From Candidatus Roseilinea sp. NK_OTU-006 (GTDB lineage: Bacteria > Chloroflexota > Anaerolineae > J036 > Brachytrichaceae), in NCBI RefSeq assembly GCF_012931985.1, contig NZ_JAAFGM010000001.1, forward strand, positions 62,001-126,000: 64,000 bases of DNA. Reading direction: 5' to 3'. Below the pieces are notes generated by a model. It was not told the DNA's origin and searched no databases. It worked only from the letters and a program-made list of their open reading frames with translations. Position numbers and translations under genes: made by a program. Below are positions 56,755-64,000 of this stretch, one piece after another; the first letter of the stretch is position 1; every line of letters begins with the position of its first letter.

Positions 56755-57825
56755 TCATTCGTTGGGTCGTTCGCTTCCAAAGCGCAACGGCAGCGAGGCG
56801 AGCGGCCTCGACTTTGGCAACACGGCGGAAGGATCGGGCCGCCAGGCGTCGAGCACCTTCATATAGTTGGCGCGCTCGAACGCTGCCGGGTTCGCGACCG
56901 ATTTCTGACTCATGCTGCCCTGCATCTGCGCTACCGACTCATACTCGTGCGCTTCCATCCACTGTCGCAAATCTCGGATGATCTCGCCGATGCGCTGAAT
57001 GCCATGCTGGAGCAGTTCCGAGGTCATCATCGTGACGCGCGCGCCGGCCATCAGCCCCTTCAGCACGTCAATGTGGGTGTGGACGCCGGTGCTGATCGCC
57101 AATTCGATCGGCACACGGCCGTAGAGGATGGCCACCCAGCGCAGCGGCAGGCGTAGCTCGTCGCTGTCGCTCAGCACCAGATGCGGCGTCACCTCCAGCC
57201 GGTCGAGGTCGAAGTCGGGCTGGTAGAAGCGATTGAATAGCACCAGCGCGTGGGCGCCGGCGTTGGCGAAATGCAGCGCTATGTTGGCGGGCGCGCTGAA
57301 GAACGGGCCAATTTTTAGCGCGATCGGAATCCTCACCGTTTGGCGCACGGCGTGCAGGATGTCCAGGTAGCGCTCCTCGACGTGCCAACTGGTGACGTGA
57401 GGGTCGGTGGGAATGTAATAAATGTTTAGCTCAAGCGCGTCTGCGCCGGCCTGTTCGATCTTGCGCGCATATTCGATCCAGCCGCCCGTGGATATGCCGT
57501 TCAGGCTGCCGATGATTGGAATATCCGTTGCGGTTTTGGCCGACTGGATGAGCTTGAGATACTCCTCGGAACCGATGTTGTAGTAGCGCCAGTCAGGGAA
57601 ATAGCGCGACACTTCGGCGAAGCTCTCCCCGCCATACTCCAGAAAGTGATGCATCACCTGGCTTTCGTTCTCGATTTGCTCCTCAAAGAGCGAGTGCATG
57701 ACGATCGCCGGCGCGCCCGCATCTTCCAGCCGGCGGATGCTATCCAGATTGCGCGAGAGCGGCGAGGCCGACGGCACGACCGGGTGCGCCAGCTTCAATC
57801 CTAGATAAGTCGTCGTCAGATCCAT
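56755..57825 (-). CDS. Dihydroorotate dehydrogenase-like protein, first gene of the hox operon
   Basis: A 356 aa FMN-barrel protein of the DHODH-like family: [37 protein letters not shown], and at the end [19 protein letters not shown] for phosphate binding. Real class 1 and 2 dihydroorotate dehydrogenases have Asn-x-Ser-x-Pro-Asn at the orotate site; here it reads NIYYIPTD, so dihydroorotate is probably not the substrate. No pyr genes are nearby. It lies 11 bp from hoxE in the same operon, suggesting an electron-transfer or flavin role linked to hydrogenase. Function is unproven. Confidence 0.8.
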   Translation of the reverse strand: MDLTTTYLGLKLAHPVVPSASPLSRNLDSIRRLEDAGAPAIVMHSLFEEQIENESQVMHHFLEYGGESFAEVSRYFPDWRYYNIGSEEYLKLIQSAKTATDIPIIGSLNGISTGGWIEYARKIEQAGADALELNIYYIPTDPHVTSWHVEERYLDILHAVRQTVRIPIALKIGPFFSAPANIALHFANAGAHALVLFNRFYQPDFDLDRLEVTPHLVLSDSDELRLPLRWVAILYGRVPIELAISTGVHTHIDVLKGLMAGARVTMMTSELLQHGIQRIGEIIRDLRQWMEAHEYESVAQMQGSMSQKSVANPAAFERANYMKVLDAWRPDPSAVLPKSRPLASLPLRFGSERPNE

Positions 57826-58265
57826 CCTTGGCCTCGTGGCGCCTTCGTCCGATGTGTGCGGGTGAACCGCCGTCTATGTTGAGACTAACGAAAGACGTGG
57901 CGTGAGGCACTATGCGCCCGGTTAAGCTACGCCTGGCCGGTTGACTGGTCTTTGTGTGAGATTCAAACTGCTGCTCATGAACCGGATGGCAGGAATAACG
58001 GGCAAGAGCACGCAGGGAGTCACTGCAAGGTCGAGGATTTCATAACTGGGCGCGCGATGGAATTTGTCGTCGCATGGTCGGGCCGCTCTGGAAAGGTTGG
58101 GTGGGCTGCATGAAGAACCGCCTGCTTCGCTCTCGTGGGTTCGCTGACGGGCTGGCCCGCATCTGTCTCACGCACAACGCTGCGCGCGCGTGTGCTTGCG
58201 AGAAGCCGAGCGCTATCGTTAAAATTCTCTAAATACACCGATGCAGTCGGGAGGCTCGTTTTGTC
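57826..58265. other. 440-bp divergent intergenic region
   Basis: The longest gene-free stretch, between the hox operon (minus) and the EF-G-like gene (plus). It should hold the hox promoter, but I see no convincing minus-strand -10/-35 pair. A 72-codon minus-strand frame (58020-58238) has no recognisable features and is probably chance. No tRNA, repeat array or strong hairpin was noticed. Confidence 0.6.
58196..58225 (+). promoter_or_regulatory. Candidate promoter of the EF-G-like gene
   Basis: TTGCGA (58196-58201) and TAAAAT (58220-58225) with an 18-bp spacer, about 40 bp before the ATG. CGGGAGG (58248-58254) serves as ribosome binding site, with a rather long 11-bp spacing. Confidence 0.45.
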
Positions 58266-60308
58266 ATGAAGGAATACGGAACTGAGAGGCTGCGCAACGT
58301 CGCCTTGTTAGGACACAGCTCGAGCGGCAAGACGACGTTCGCAGAAGCGATGTTGTTTGCCAGCGGCGGCACAACGCGCATGGGCAAAGTCGAGGACGGC
58401 ACGACCGTCTCAGACTACGACGAAGAAGAGAAGCGCCGCAAGCAGTCTATCAGCCTGAGCGTCATCCCGATCGAGTGGAAGGACCACAAGATCAATTTGC
58501 TGGACGCGCCGGGATACGCCGATTTCTACGGCGAGGTGAAGAGTGCCGTGCGCGTGGCGGATCTCGGCTTGATCTTCGTAGATTCGGTGTCCGGCGTGGA
58601 GGTGGGCACCGAGCTGGCCATGCAGGCGGTGGACGACGCACAGATCCCGCGCGCGGTGCTCGTCAGCCGAATGGATCGCGAGAATGCCAATTTCGATGCG
58701 GTGTTGGCGCAACTGCACGATGCTTTCCACCAGGACATCGTGCCGCTGATGTTGCCGGTCGGCAGCCAGCAGCAGTTCGCCGGCGTGATTGACCTGGTGA
58801 CGCGCAGGTATCTGAGGGGTGCCAAGGGCGAAGTCGCCGACATCCCCGCCGAGATGGTTGCAGGGGTGGAGAAGGCGCGCGAACGCCTCATGGAAGCAGC
58901 GGCCGAAGGCGAGGATGACTTGATCGAAAAGTGGTTCGAGGTCGGTGCGCTGACCGACGAAGAGTTCATTCGCGGCTTGCGCAGCGCCATTCGCAAACGC
59001 ACGTTCGTCCCGGTGTTCTGCGCAGCGCCTGCCCTGGGCATTGGCATCCACGCCATGCTCTATTCGCTGGTGAGCTACGCGCCAATGCCATTCGATATGG
59101 GCGCCGATCCTGATGACGGCCAGCACGGCCATGTGCTCTACATCTTCAAGACCACCGCCGATCCATTCGTGGGTAAGGTGAGCTACTTCCGCGTGGTCGA
59201 AGGGCCGGTCCGCGGTGGAGATACGCGCCTGGTCAATACGCGAACGAACGAGGAGGAGCGCATCGCCACGTTGTTCATCCAGCGCGGCAAGGAGCAGATT
59301 CCCGTCCCGCTGTTGCACGTGGGCGACATCGGCACCGTGACCAAGCTGAACAGCGCGCAGACAGGCGATACGCTGTGTGATCGCGCGCACTGCGTTCAGC
59401 TCCCGCCCATCGAGTTCCCCAATCCCCTATTTGCCGTCGCCTTGCACCCCAAGACCAAGAGCGATGCCGCGAAGATTAGCGCCGCGCTCGCGCGCCTGTG
59501 TGAAGAAGACCCCAGCCTGCGTCACCTGAGCGACCCGAGCACGAAGGAGACCCTGCTGCTGGGCATGGGACAAGCACACATTGATGTGGCGGTCCATCGC
59601 TTGCACAGCAAGTTCGGCGTGGATGTCGAGACGACGATCCCCAAAGTGAGTTATCGCGAGACGATCACGAAGCAAGGGCGGTCGCGCTATCGCCACAAGA
59701 AGCAAACCGGCGGCGCCGGCCAGTTTGCCGAGATCGAGATGGCCGTCGAGCCGAGCGCGCCGGGCGCCGGCTATGAGTTTGAGTGGCGCGTGTTCGGCGG
59801 GGCGATCAGCAGCTCGTTCCAGGCCAGCATCGAGAAGGGCATCAAGCAGGTGATGGAATCCGGCGTCGTCGCTGGCTATCCGGTGAGCGATGTCAAGTGC
59901 ATCGTGCTGGATGGCAAGGAGCATCCGGTGGACTCGAAGCCCATCGCGTTCGAGATTGCCGCGCGTCACGTATTCCGTGAGGCGTTCGCGCAGGCCGGCC
60001 CGGTGCTGCTGGAGCCGATCTATCGCTTCACCATCGTCGTGCCCGAGGCCAGCGCCGGCGACGTCATGAGCAGCCTGAAGACCAAGCGCGCCCAAATCAT
60101 CGGCATGGACCAGCGCGGCAACAAGACCGTGATCACCGCCGATGCACCGCTGGCCGAGATGCAGCGCTACTCCACCGATCTGCGCAGCCTCACTCAAGGT
60201 CGCGGCTACTACGAGATGAAGTTCGATCACTACGCGCCCGTTCCCCCCAACATCGCCCAGGCGATTATTGCCAATCACAAGGCTGAGGTGAGCGCTGGGG
60301 AGGAGTGA
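58266..60308 (+). CDS. Elongation factor G-like translational GTPase (FusA2 type)
   Basis: A 680 aa protein with all five EF-G domains in order. It differs from housekeeping EF-G in its GTPase motifs. The P-loop is GHSSSGKTT (16-24) instead of AHIDAGKTT. Switch II is DAPGY (80-84), so the catalytic His of the PGH motif is Tyr84. The G4 motif is SRMD (134-137) instead of NKMD. This set is typical of EF-G-like/FusA2 paralogues, whose role is not translocation and may concern ribosome rescue or inhibition. It is a single gene with its own promoter and a strong terminator. Confidence 0.9.
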   Translation: MKEYGTERLRNVALLGHSSSGKTTFAEAMLFASGGTTRMGKVEDGTTVSDYDEEEKRRKQSISLSVIPIEWKDHKINLLDAPGYADFYGEVKSAVRVADLGLIFVDSVSGVEVGTELAMQAVDDAQIPRAVLVSRMDRENANFDAVLAQLHDAFHQDIVPLMLPVGSQQQFAGVIDLVTRRYLRGAKGEVADIPAEMVAGVEKARERLMEAAAEGEDDLIEKWFEVGALTDEEFIRGLRSAIRKRTFVPVFCAAPALGIGIHAMLYSLVSYAPMPFDMGADPDDGQHGHVLYIFKTTADPFVGKVSYFRVVEGPVRGGDTRLVNTRTNEEERIATLFIQRGKEQIPVPLLHVGDIGTVTKLNSAQTGDTLCDRAHCVQLPPIEFPNPLFAVALHPKTKSDAAKISAALARLCEEDPSLRHLSDPSTKETLLLGMGQAHIDVAVHRLHSKFGVDVETTIPKVSYRETITKQGRSRYRHKKQTGGAGQFAEIEMAVEPSAPGAGYEFEWRVFGGAISSSFQASIEKGIKQVMESGVVAGYPVSDVKCIVLDGKEHPVDSKPIAFEIAARHVFREAFAQAGPVLLEPIYRFTIVVPEASAGDVMSSLKTKRAQIIGMDQRGNKTVITADAPLAEMQRYSTDLRSLTQGRGYYEMKFDHYAPVPPNIAQAIIANHKAEVSAGEE

Positions 60309-60333
60309 CCTTCACACTCTTGATCGCGTGCAC

Positions 60334-60364
60334 AACAGCCCCTCCTCAAATAGGAGGGGCTGTT
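60334..60364 (+). terminator. Rho-independent terminator after the EF-G-like gene
   Basis: AACAGCCCCTCCT (60334-60346), loop CAAAT, AGGAGGGGCTGTT (60352-60364): a perfect 13-bp stem followed by TG, starting 25 bp after the stop. The T-run is short, but the stem is very strong. Confidence 0.85.
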
Positions 60365-60450
60365 TGCCGCAGCGCGTTTGTGGGCGCGCCGATGGGTTAC
60401 TCAGCGAGCAAAGATACGCGTAAACCGCATGTGGCTGTTGTGCGCAAACG

Positions 60451-60456
60451 TATAAT
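60451..60456 (+). promoter_or_regulatory. -10 box upstream of the palmitoyltransferase-like gene
   Basis: A perfect TATAAT about 170 bp upstream of the ATG at 60626, after the terminator. The -35 is weak. The leader contains a GCCGGA..TCCGGC hairpin (about 60513-60531); no known riboswitch was recognised. Confidence 0.45.
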
Positions 60457-60625
60457 CGCGTCGGTTCGGCGCTTTGCAGACGTATCGTCAATGTCAAACC
60501 TGACGCGAGAGCCGGAGCCGCTTTCCGGCGTCGGCCCGTGAGACAAAATAGGCTGGATACGGCTGCGGGCGCCGGTGGGCTTGTCAGCGTAAACATCACA
60601 TTCTGATCACAAGGGTTGAATTTCA

Positions 60626-61831
60626 ATGGCTGATTTGTTTGACAAGATTTCAAAAGATCCTGTGCTTGCCGCCGCTCGCATGGGGCGTGAACAAGGCATC
60701 TATCCTTACTTTAAACCGCTATCGGAGACCGAAGGCACCGAAGTGTGCATCGGCGATCATCGGCTGATTATGATCGGCTCGAACAATTATCTCGGTCTGA
60801 CCACTCACCCCAGAGTGCGTCGGGCGGCGATGGAGGCGATCGAGCGTTACGGCACATCCTGTACCGGCAGTCGCTTCCTCAACGGCACCCTCGAGCTGCA
60901 CAAGGAGCTGGAGCGCCGGTTGGCAAAGTTTCTGGGCAAGGAGGCGGCGCTGATCTTCGGCACGGGTTACCAAGCTAACCTGGGCGCGATCACTGCGCTC
61001 ATGGATAAGAAAGACATCGTCATAGGCGACCGCGAAATCCACGCCTCTTTGATGGATGCGATCAAGATGGCCGGCTGCCAGTTCAAACGATTCAAGCACA
61101 ACGACCTCGAGGACCTGGCGCGCGTGCTGGAGGAGTGTGGCGATGCGCCCAAGCTGATCGTGGTGGACGGCGTGTACTCGATGGGTGGCGATCTCGCGCC
61201 GTTGCCCGAAATCATCCCCCTGGCGAAGCGCTACGGCGCGCGCCTGTTCGTGGATGATGCGCATGGATTGGGCGTGATGGGCGAGGGGGGACGCGGCACT
61301 CACTTCCACTTCGATTGTGTAGACGAAGTGGATGTGATCATGGGCACGTTCAGCAAATCCTTTGCCTCGCTGGGCGGCGTCGTGGCCGGCGACCGCGACG
61401 TGATTGACTACATCCAACATCACGCCCGCTCGCTCATCTTCAGCGCTTCCATGCCGCCGGCGAATGTCGCAACCGTGCTGGCCTGTCTGGATGTTATCGA
61501 GGAAGACCCGAGCTATGTGGAACGGGTGCATGTGCAATCGGCCAAGGCGCGTGACGGCCTGCGCAACCTGGGCTACGACTGTGGCCAAAGCGTGACGCCG
61601 ATCGTGCCGGTGTTCATCAAGAACGAAATGCACACCGTCTTCATGTGGAAAGCGCTCTACGATCAGGGCGTGTATACCAACCCGGTGTTACCACCGGCCG
61701 TGCCGCCGTCTAAGAGTCTGCTCCGCACCAGTTACATGGCCACGCATACCGACGCGCAGATCGAAACTGTGCTCGAAGTCTTCGCGCGCGTCGGCCAGGA
61801 GACCGGCTTTTTGCAGCCAGCCGGTGTTTGA
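60626..61831 (+). CDS. Alpha-oxoamine synthase, serine palmitoyltransferase-like
   Basis: A 401 aa PLP enzyme of the alpha-oxoamine synthase family, which condenses an amino acid with an acyl-CoA. Landmarks are PLP-stacking His139, DDAHG (Asp211, His213) and the PLP Lys244 in GTFSKSFASLGG. Segments such as GSRFLNGTLELH, IFSASMPPANVA and ATHTDAQIE resemble, from memory, Bacteroides serine palmitoyltransferase more than 2-amino-3-ketobutyrate CoA ligase or BioF. If so it starts sphingoid base synthesis. No ketosphinganine reductase is adjacent; an aldehyde dehydrogenase follows. AAGGG lies before the ATG. Confidence 0.8.
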   Translation: MADLFDKISKDPVLAAARMGREQGIYPYFKPLSETEGTEVCIGDHRLIMIGSNNYLGLTTHPRVRRAAMEAIERYGTSCTGSRFLNGTLELHKELERRLAKFLGKEAALIFGTGYQANLGAITALMDKKDIVIGDREIHASLMDAIKMAGCQFKRFKHNDLEDLARVLEECGDAPKLIVVDGVYSMGGDLAPLPEIIPLAKRYGARLFVDDAHGLGVMGEGGRGTHFHFDCVDEVDVIMGTFSKSFASLGGVVAGDRDVIDYIQHHARSLIFSASMPPANVATVLACLDVIEEDPSYVERVHVQSAKARDGLRNLGYDCGQSVTPIVPVFIKNEMHTVFMWKALYDQGVYTNPVLPPAVPPSKSLLRTSYMATHTDAQIETVLEVFARVGQETGFLQPAGV

Positions 61832-61863
61832 GCGCTGTTGGTGATGACGGGAGAGTGCCGGCG

Positions 61864-63372
61864 ATGGTTTGCGCATTGCCCTACGACGAACGGCTTCATC
61901 CTGACACGCGCGCTTTCCTGCACAATCAGCCCAAGCGTTTACTGATCGCCGGCGGGTGGGTTGCAGCAGCGGCGGGCCGGACATTCGACAAAGATGATCC
62001 GGCCACAGGCATCACCTTCGCCAGTGTGTGCGAAGGCGATGCCGAGGACGTGAATCGCGCTGTGGCCGCCGCGCGTGCGGTCTTCGACAACGCCCATCAC
62101 CCTTGGCGACGCATGACGCCGCACGACCGCGAGCGCCTGATGCATCGGTTGGCCGACCTGATCGAGGCCAACCGTGAGATGCTCGCCCAGCTCATCACGC
62201 TGGAAAACGGCAAGCCGCTCACGGCCAGCGAGGGGGAAGTGGCCGCGAGCGCGCGCATGTTCCGCTACTATGCCGGCTGGCCGACCAAGATCGAGGGGGA
62301 TGTCAAACCGGTCTCTATCCCCGATCGGCTCAATTACACACTGCGCGAGCCGGTCGGCGTAGTCGGCGCGATCATCCCATGGAACTTCCCCCTGAGCATG
62401 ATTGCGTGGAAGCTGGCGCCGGCGCTGGCAGCCGGCAACTGCGTCATCCTCAAGCCGGCTGAGCAGACGCCGTTGACGGCAGTGCGCCTGTGCGAGCTGG
62501 TGCAAGCAGCGGGCTTCCCCGATGGCGTCGTGCAGCTCATCAACGGCTTTGGCGAGACGGCTGGCGCGGCGCTCACCGCGCATCCCGGTGTGGACAAGAT
62601 CGCCTTTACCGGCAGCACCGAGGTGGGCAAAATCATCATGCGCGCCGCGGCGGGCAACCTGAAGCGTTTGTCGTTGGAGCTGGGCGGCAAAAGCCCGCAC
62701 ATCATCTTCGACGATGCCGATTTGTCTAAAGCAGTGATCGGCGCCGCTTACGGCATTTTCAGTAACGCCGGCCAAAGTTGCAACGCCGGCTCCCGCCTGT
62801 TTGTGCAACGTCGGGTCTATGATGAGGTGATGGCGAGGCTGGCCGAGCGCGCCGCAGCGATCAAAGTCGGGCCGGGGATGACGCCTGGCATCGAGATGGG
62901 GCCGCTCGTATCGCGCGAGCAGTTTGACCGTGTGCAAAGTTATGTGGCCGCCGGCCTGGAACAGGGCGCGCGCCTGCGAGCGGGAGGGGCGCGCCCGCCG
63001 AATGCGCCCGAAGGTGGCTACTTCCTTGCCCCGACCCTGTTTGAAGATGTGCATGACGACATGATCCTCATGCGCGAGGAAATCTTCGGGCCGGTTCTTG
63101 CAGCGACGCCCTTCGATTCGATCGAAGAGGTGGCTGCGCGGGCGAACCATACGCCGTATGGCCTGGCCGCCGGCGTGTGGACGCGCGACGTGAGCAGAGC
63201 GCACAAGCTGGCCGCGTTGCTGCGCGCAGGCACGGTCTGGGTGAATTGCTATAGCCAGTTCGATCCGGCTTCGCCGTTCGGCGGTTACAAGCAAAGCGGC
63301 TTTGGCCGCGAGATGGGGCACGAAGCCTTGGAGCTATATACCAACGTCAAGTCGGTGTGGGTCGGCCTGTAG
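61864..63372 (+). CDS. NAD(P)-dependent aldehyde dehydrogenase
   Basis: Oxidises an aldehyde to the acid; 502 aa from the ATG at 61864, which has GGGAGAG upstream. A TTG at 61828 overlapping the previous stop would add 12 residues. Key residues are Asn174 in PWNFP, the general base Glu272 in LELGGKSP and nucleophile Cys306 in GQSCNAGS. The sequence resembles betaine- or retinal-type ALDH1/2-like enzymes. It is 32 bp after the palmitoyltransferase-like gene, so it may act on a long-chain aldehyde, which is only an inference. Confidence 0.92.
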   Translation: MVCALPYDERLHPDTRAFLHNQPKRLLIAGGWVAAAAGRTFDKDDPATGITFASVCEGDAEDVNRAVAAARAVFDNAHHPWRRMTPHDRERLMHRLADLIEANREMLAQLITLENGKPLTASEGEVAASARMFRYYAGWPTKIEGDVKPVSIPDRLNYTLREPVGVVGAIIPWNFPLSMIAWKLAPALAAGNCVILKPAEQTPLTAVRLCELVQAAGFPDGVVQLINGFGETAGAALTAHPGVDKIAFTGSTEVGKIIMRAAAGNLKRLSLELGGKSPHIIFDDADLSKAVIGAAYGIFSNAGQSCNAGSRLFVQRRVYDEVMARLAERAAAIKVGPGMTPGIEMGPLVSREQFDRVQSYVAAGLEQGARLRAGGARPPNAPEGGYFLAPTLFEDVHDDMILMREEIFGPVLAATPFDSIEEVAARANHTPYGLAAGVWTRDVSRAHKLAALLRAGTVWVNCYSQFDPASPFGGYKQSGFGREMGHEALELYTNVKSVWVGL

Positions 63373-63386
63373 CGCTTCTGGGGCCG

Positions 63387-64000
63387 CTAGAAAAATCGCA
63401 CATACGGCATCTTGTCGGCCACGAACCAAACGACGCAGGTGACTAATCCGACGAGCATGGCTGGATCATGCATCGCCTCGCGGTTGTCCATGATGTCGGC
63501 TTCGCGGCGGAGCAGGTGCCACAGTTGCTCGGCAAACAACATGGGCGCCACGATGAGCGGCACGATCGGCAGCCAGCGCGGAATCATCTCCATCGCCAGA
63601 AAGACGACCAGCAGCGCCAGAGCGCATACCAGCGAAGCCACCATCAGCGCCTTTGTCCGGCGCACGCCGATCAGGTCAGCCGTGTGGCGGATGCCCGCCT
63701 TGCGGTCCACCTCGATGTCGCGCAGCTCGTTGTTCAACTCGCCGTAGACTGAGATCAGCGTGACGAAGAGGAAGAACAGCCAGCTATAGGGCTTGCCCTG
63801 GTCAAAAGCGAAGTAAGCGCACAGGAACTGCAGTCCGGCCAGCGACAGGCCGTGAGAGAGCAGGTCGGCCACGGGCACCGCCTTCAAGCGCGCCACGCGC
63901 CAGGAATACAGAAATGCCAATGTCAGACAGAGTGCGCCGAGCATGAAAGTCATCCCGCCCAGCATGGCATACAGGCCAAGCACGAGCGTGCTGACGACGA
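63387..64000 (-). CDS. UbiA-family prenyltransferase, 5' end outside the window
   Basis: The C-terminal part of an integral membrane prenyltransferase. The second Asp-rich motif is visible as RDIEVDRKAG, preceded by VYGELNNEL. Five or six transmembrane helices follow the usual pattern. The frame stays open to the window edge (VVSTLV before LGLYAML), so the first Asp-rich motif and the start lie beyond 64000. UbiA enzymes attach polyprenyl chains to quinone, heme, chlorophyll or lipid heads. The substrate is unknown. It converges on the aldehyde dehydrogenase gene with a 14-bp gap. Confidence 0.85.
   Translation of the reverse strand, partial: VVSTLVLGLYAMLGGMTFMLGALCLTLAFLYSWRVARLKAVPVADLLSHGLSLAGLQFLCAYFAFDQGKPYSWLFFLFVTLISVYGELNNELRDIEVDRKAGIRHTADLIGVRRTKALMVASLVCALALLVVFLAMEMIPRWLPIVPLIVAPMLFAEQLWHLLRREADIMDNREAMHDPAMLVGLVTCVVWFVADKMPYVRFF

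Noticed and set aside
56744-56780. TTG start for hoxE overlapping the upstream gene
   Set aside because: It adds 12 residues with no homology; the ATG at 56744 gives a normal N-terminus.
58020-58238. 72-codon minus-strand frame in the large intergenic gap
   Set aside because: No ribosome binding site, no family resemblance, and it overlaps the region expected to hold promoters.
61939-63321. 460-codon minus-strand open frame
   Set aside because: Antisense to the aldehyde dehydrogenase gene, which has all catalytic residues; this frame has none.

Overview
This is a high-GC bacterial chromosome segment of 64 kb, densely coded on both strands. Gene content suggests a member of Chloroflexota (Anaerolineae-like): a transaldolase/glucose-6-phosphate isomerase fusion, LysM/M23 envelope proteins, a fused 2-oxoacid dehydrogenase E1, a DUF3417-type glucan phosphorylase, and a cyanobacterial-type bidirectional NiFe hydrogenase. 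The phylum is inferred from gene content alone; there is no rRNA or other marker in the window.

Layout. (1) 0.1-6.8 kb, minus strand: an L-rhamnose catabolic operon (mutarotase rhaM, isomerase rhaI, an RNase H-fold-like protein, a rhamnulose-phosphate aldolase/dehydrogenase fusion) ending in an atypical AroE-family protein and a Gfo/Idh/MocA oxidoreductase. (2) 6.8-14.4 kb: a hexapeptide acyltransferase, tRNA-Leu(CAG), a DivIC/FtsB-like protein, bactofilin, gatC-gatA, a sugar nucleotidyltransferase, a stand-alone 2-oxoacid dehydrogenase E2 and a carotenoid desaturase-like flavoprotein. (3) 14.4-22.2 kb, minus strand: Trk/Ktr potassium uptake, an NDUFA9-like NAD-binding protein, a PH-domain-like membrane protein, and a fused E1 with its own E2. 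(4) 22.4-34.1 kb: an envelope block with a shortened binding-protein lipoprotein, two large polytopic membrane proteins, a surface LysM protein, then on the plus strand a hydrolase, a TIGR03943/DUF1980 protein and two tandem LysM-M23 proteins. (5) 34.2-37.5 kb: BtpA-family protein, PfkB kinase, alpha/beta hydrolase. (6) 37.5-49.6 kb: glucan phosphorylase diverging from a pentose phosphate cluster (rpiB, tal-pgi, gnd, zwf, pgl), followed by a glycosidase lipoprotein and an EEP-family phosphatase/nuclease. (7) 49.6-57.8 kb, minus strand: a hydrogenase operon (DHODH-like gene, hoxE, hoxF, hoxU, hoxY, hoxH, maturation protease) with a cytochrome P450 behind it. (8) 58.3-64 kb: an EF-G-like GTPase, a serine palmitoyltransferase-like enzyme, an aldehyde dehydrogenase and a UbiA-type prenyltransferase cut by the window edge.

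Regions 6 and 7 fit together metabolically. Phosphorylase releases glucose-1-phosphate from storage glucan, the oxidative pentose phosphate enzymes make reduced nicotinamide nucleotide, and Hox hydrogenase can discharge NADH as H2 or run in reverse.

The most unusual structural feature is a dispersed family of exact-period heptanucleotide arrays. They lie between gatA and the nucleotidyltransferase gene, inside pfkB, between gnd and zwf, between hoxY and hoxH, and between hoxU and hoxF. Two reach coding sequence: one is a 63-bp (9 x 7 = 21 codons) in-frame inverted array within the PfkB-family kinase, and the other supplies the C-terminal tail and stop codon of HoxF. No CRISPR array, insertion sequence or prophage was seen. 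All positions were read by eye, and no database search was run.
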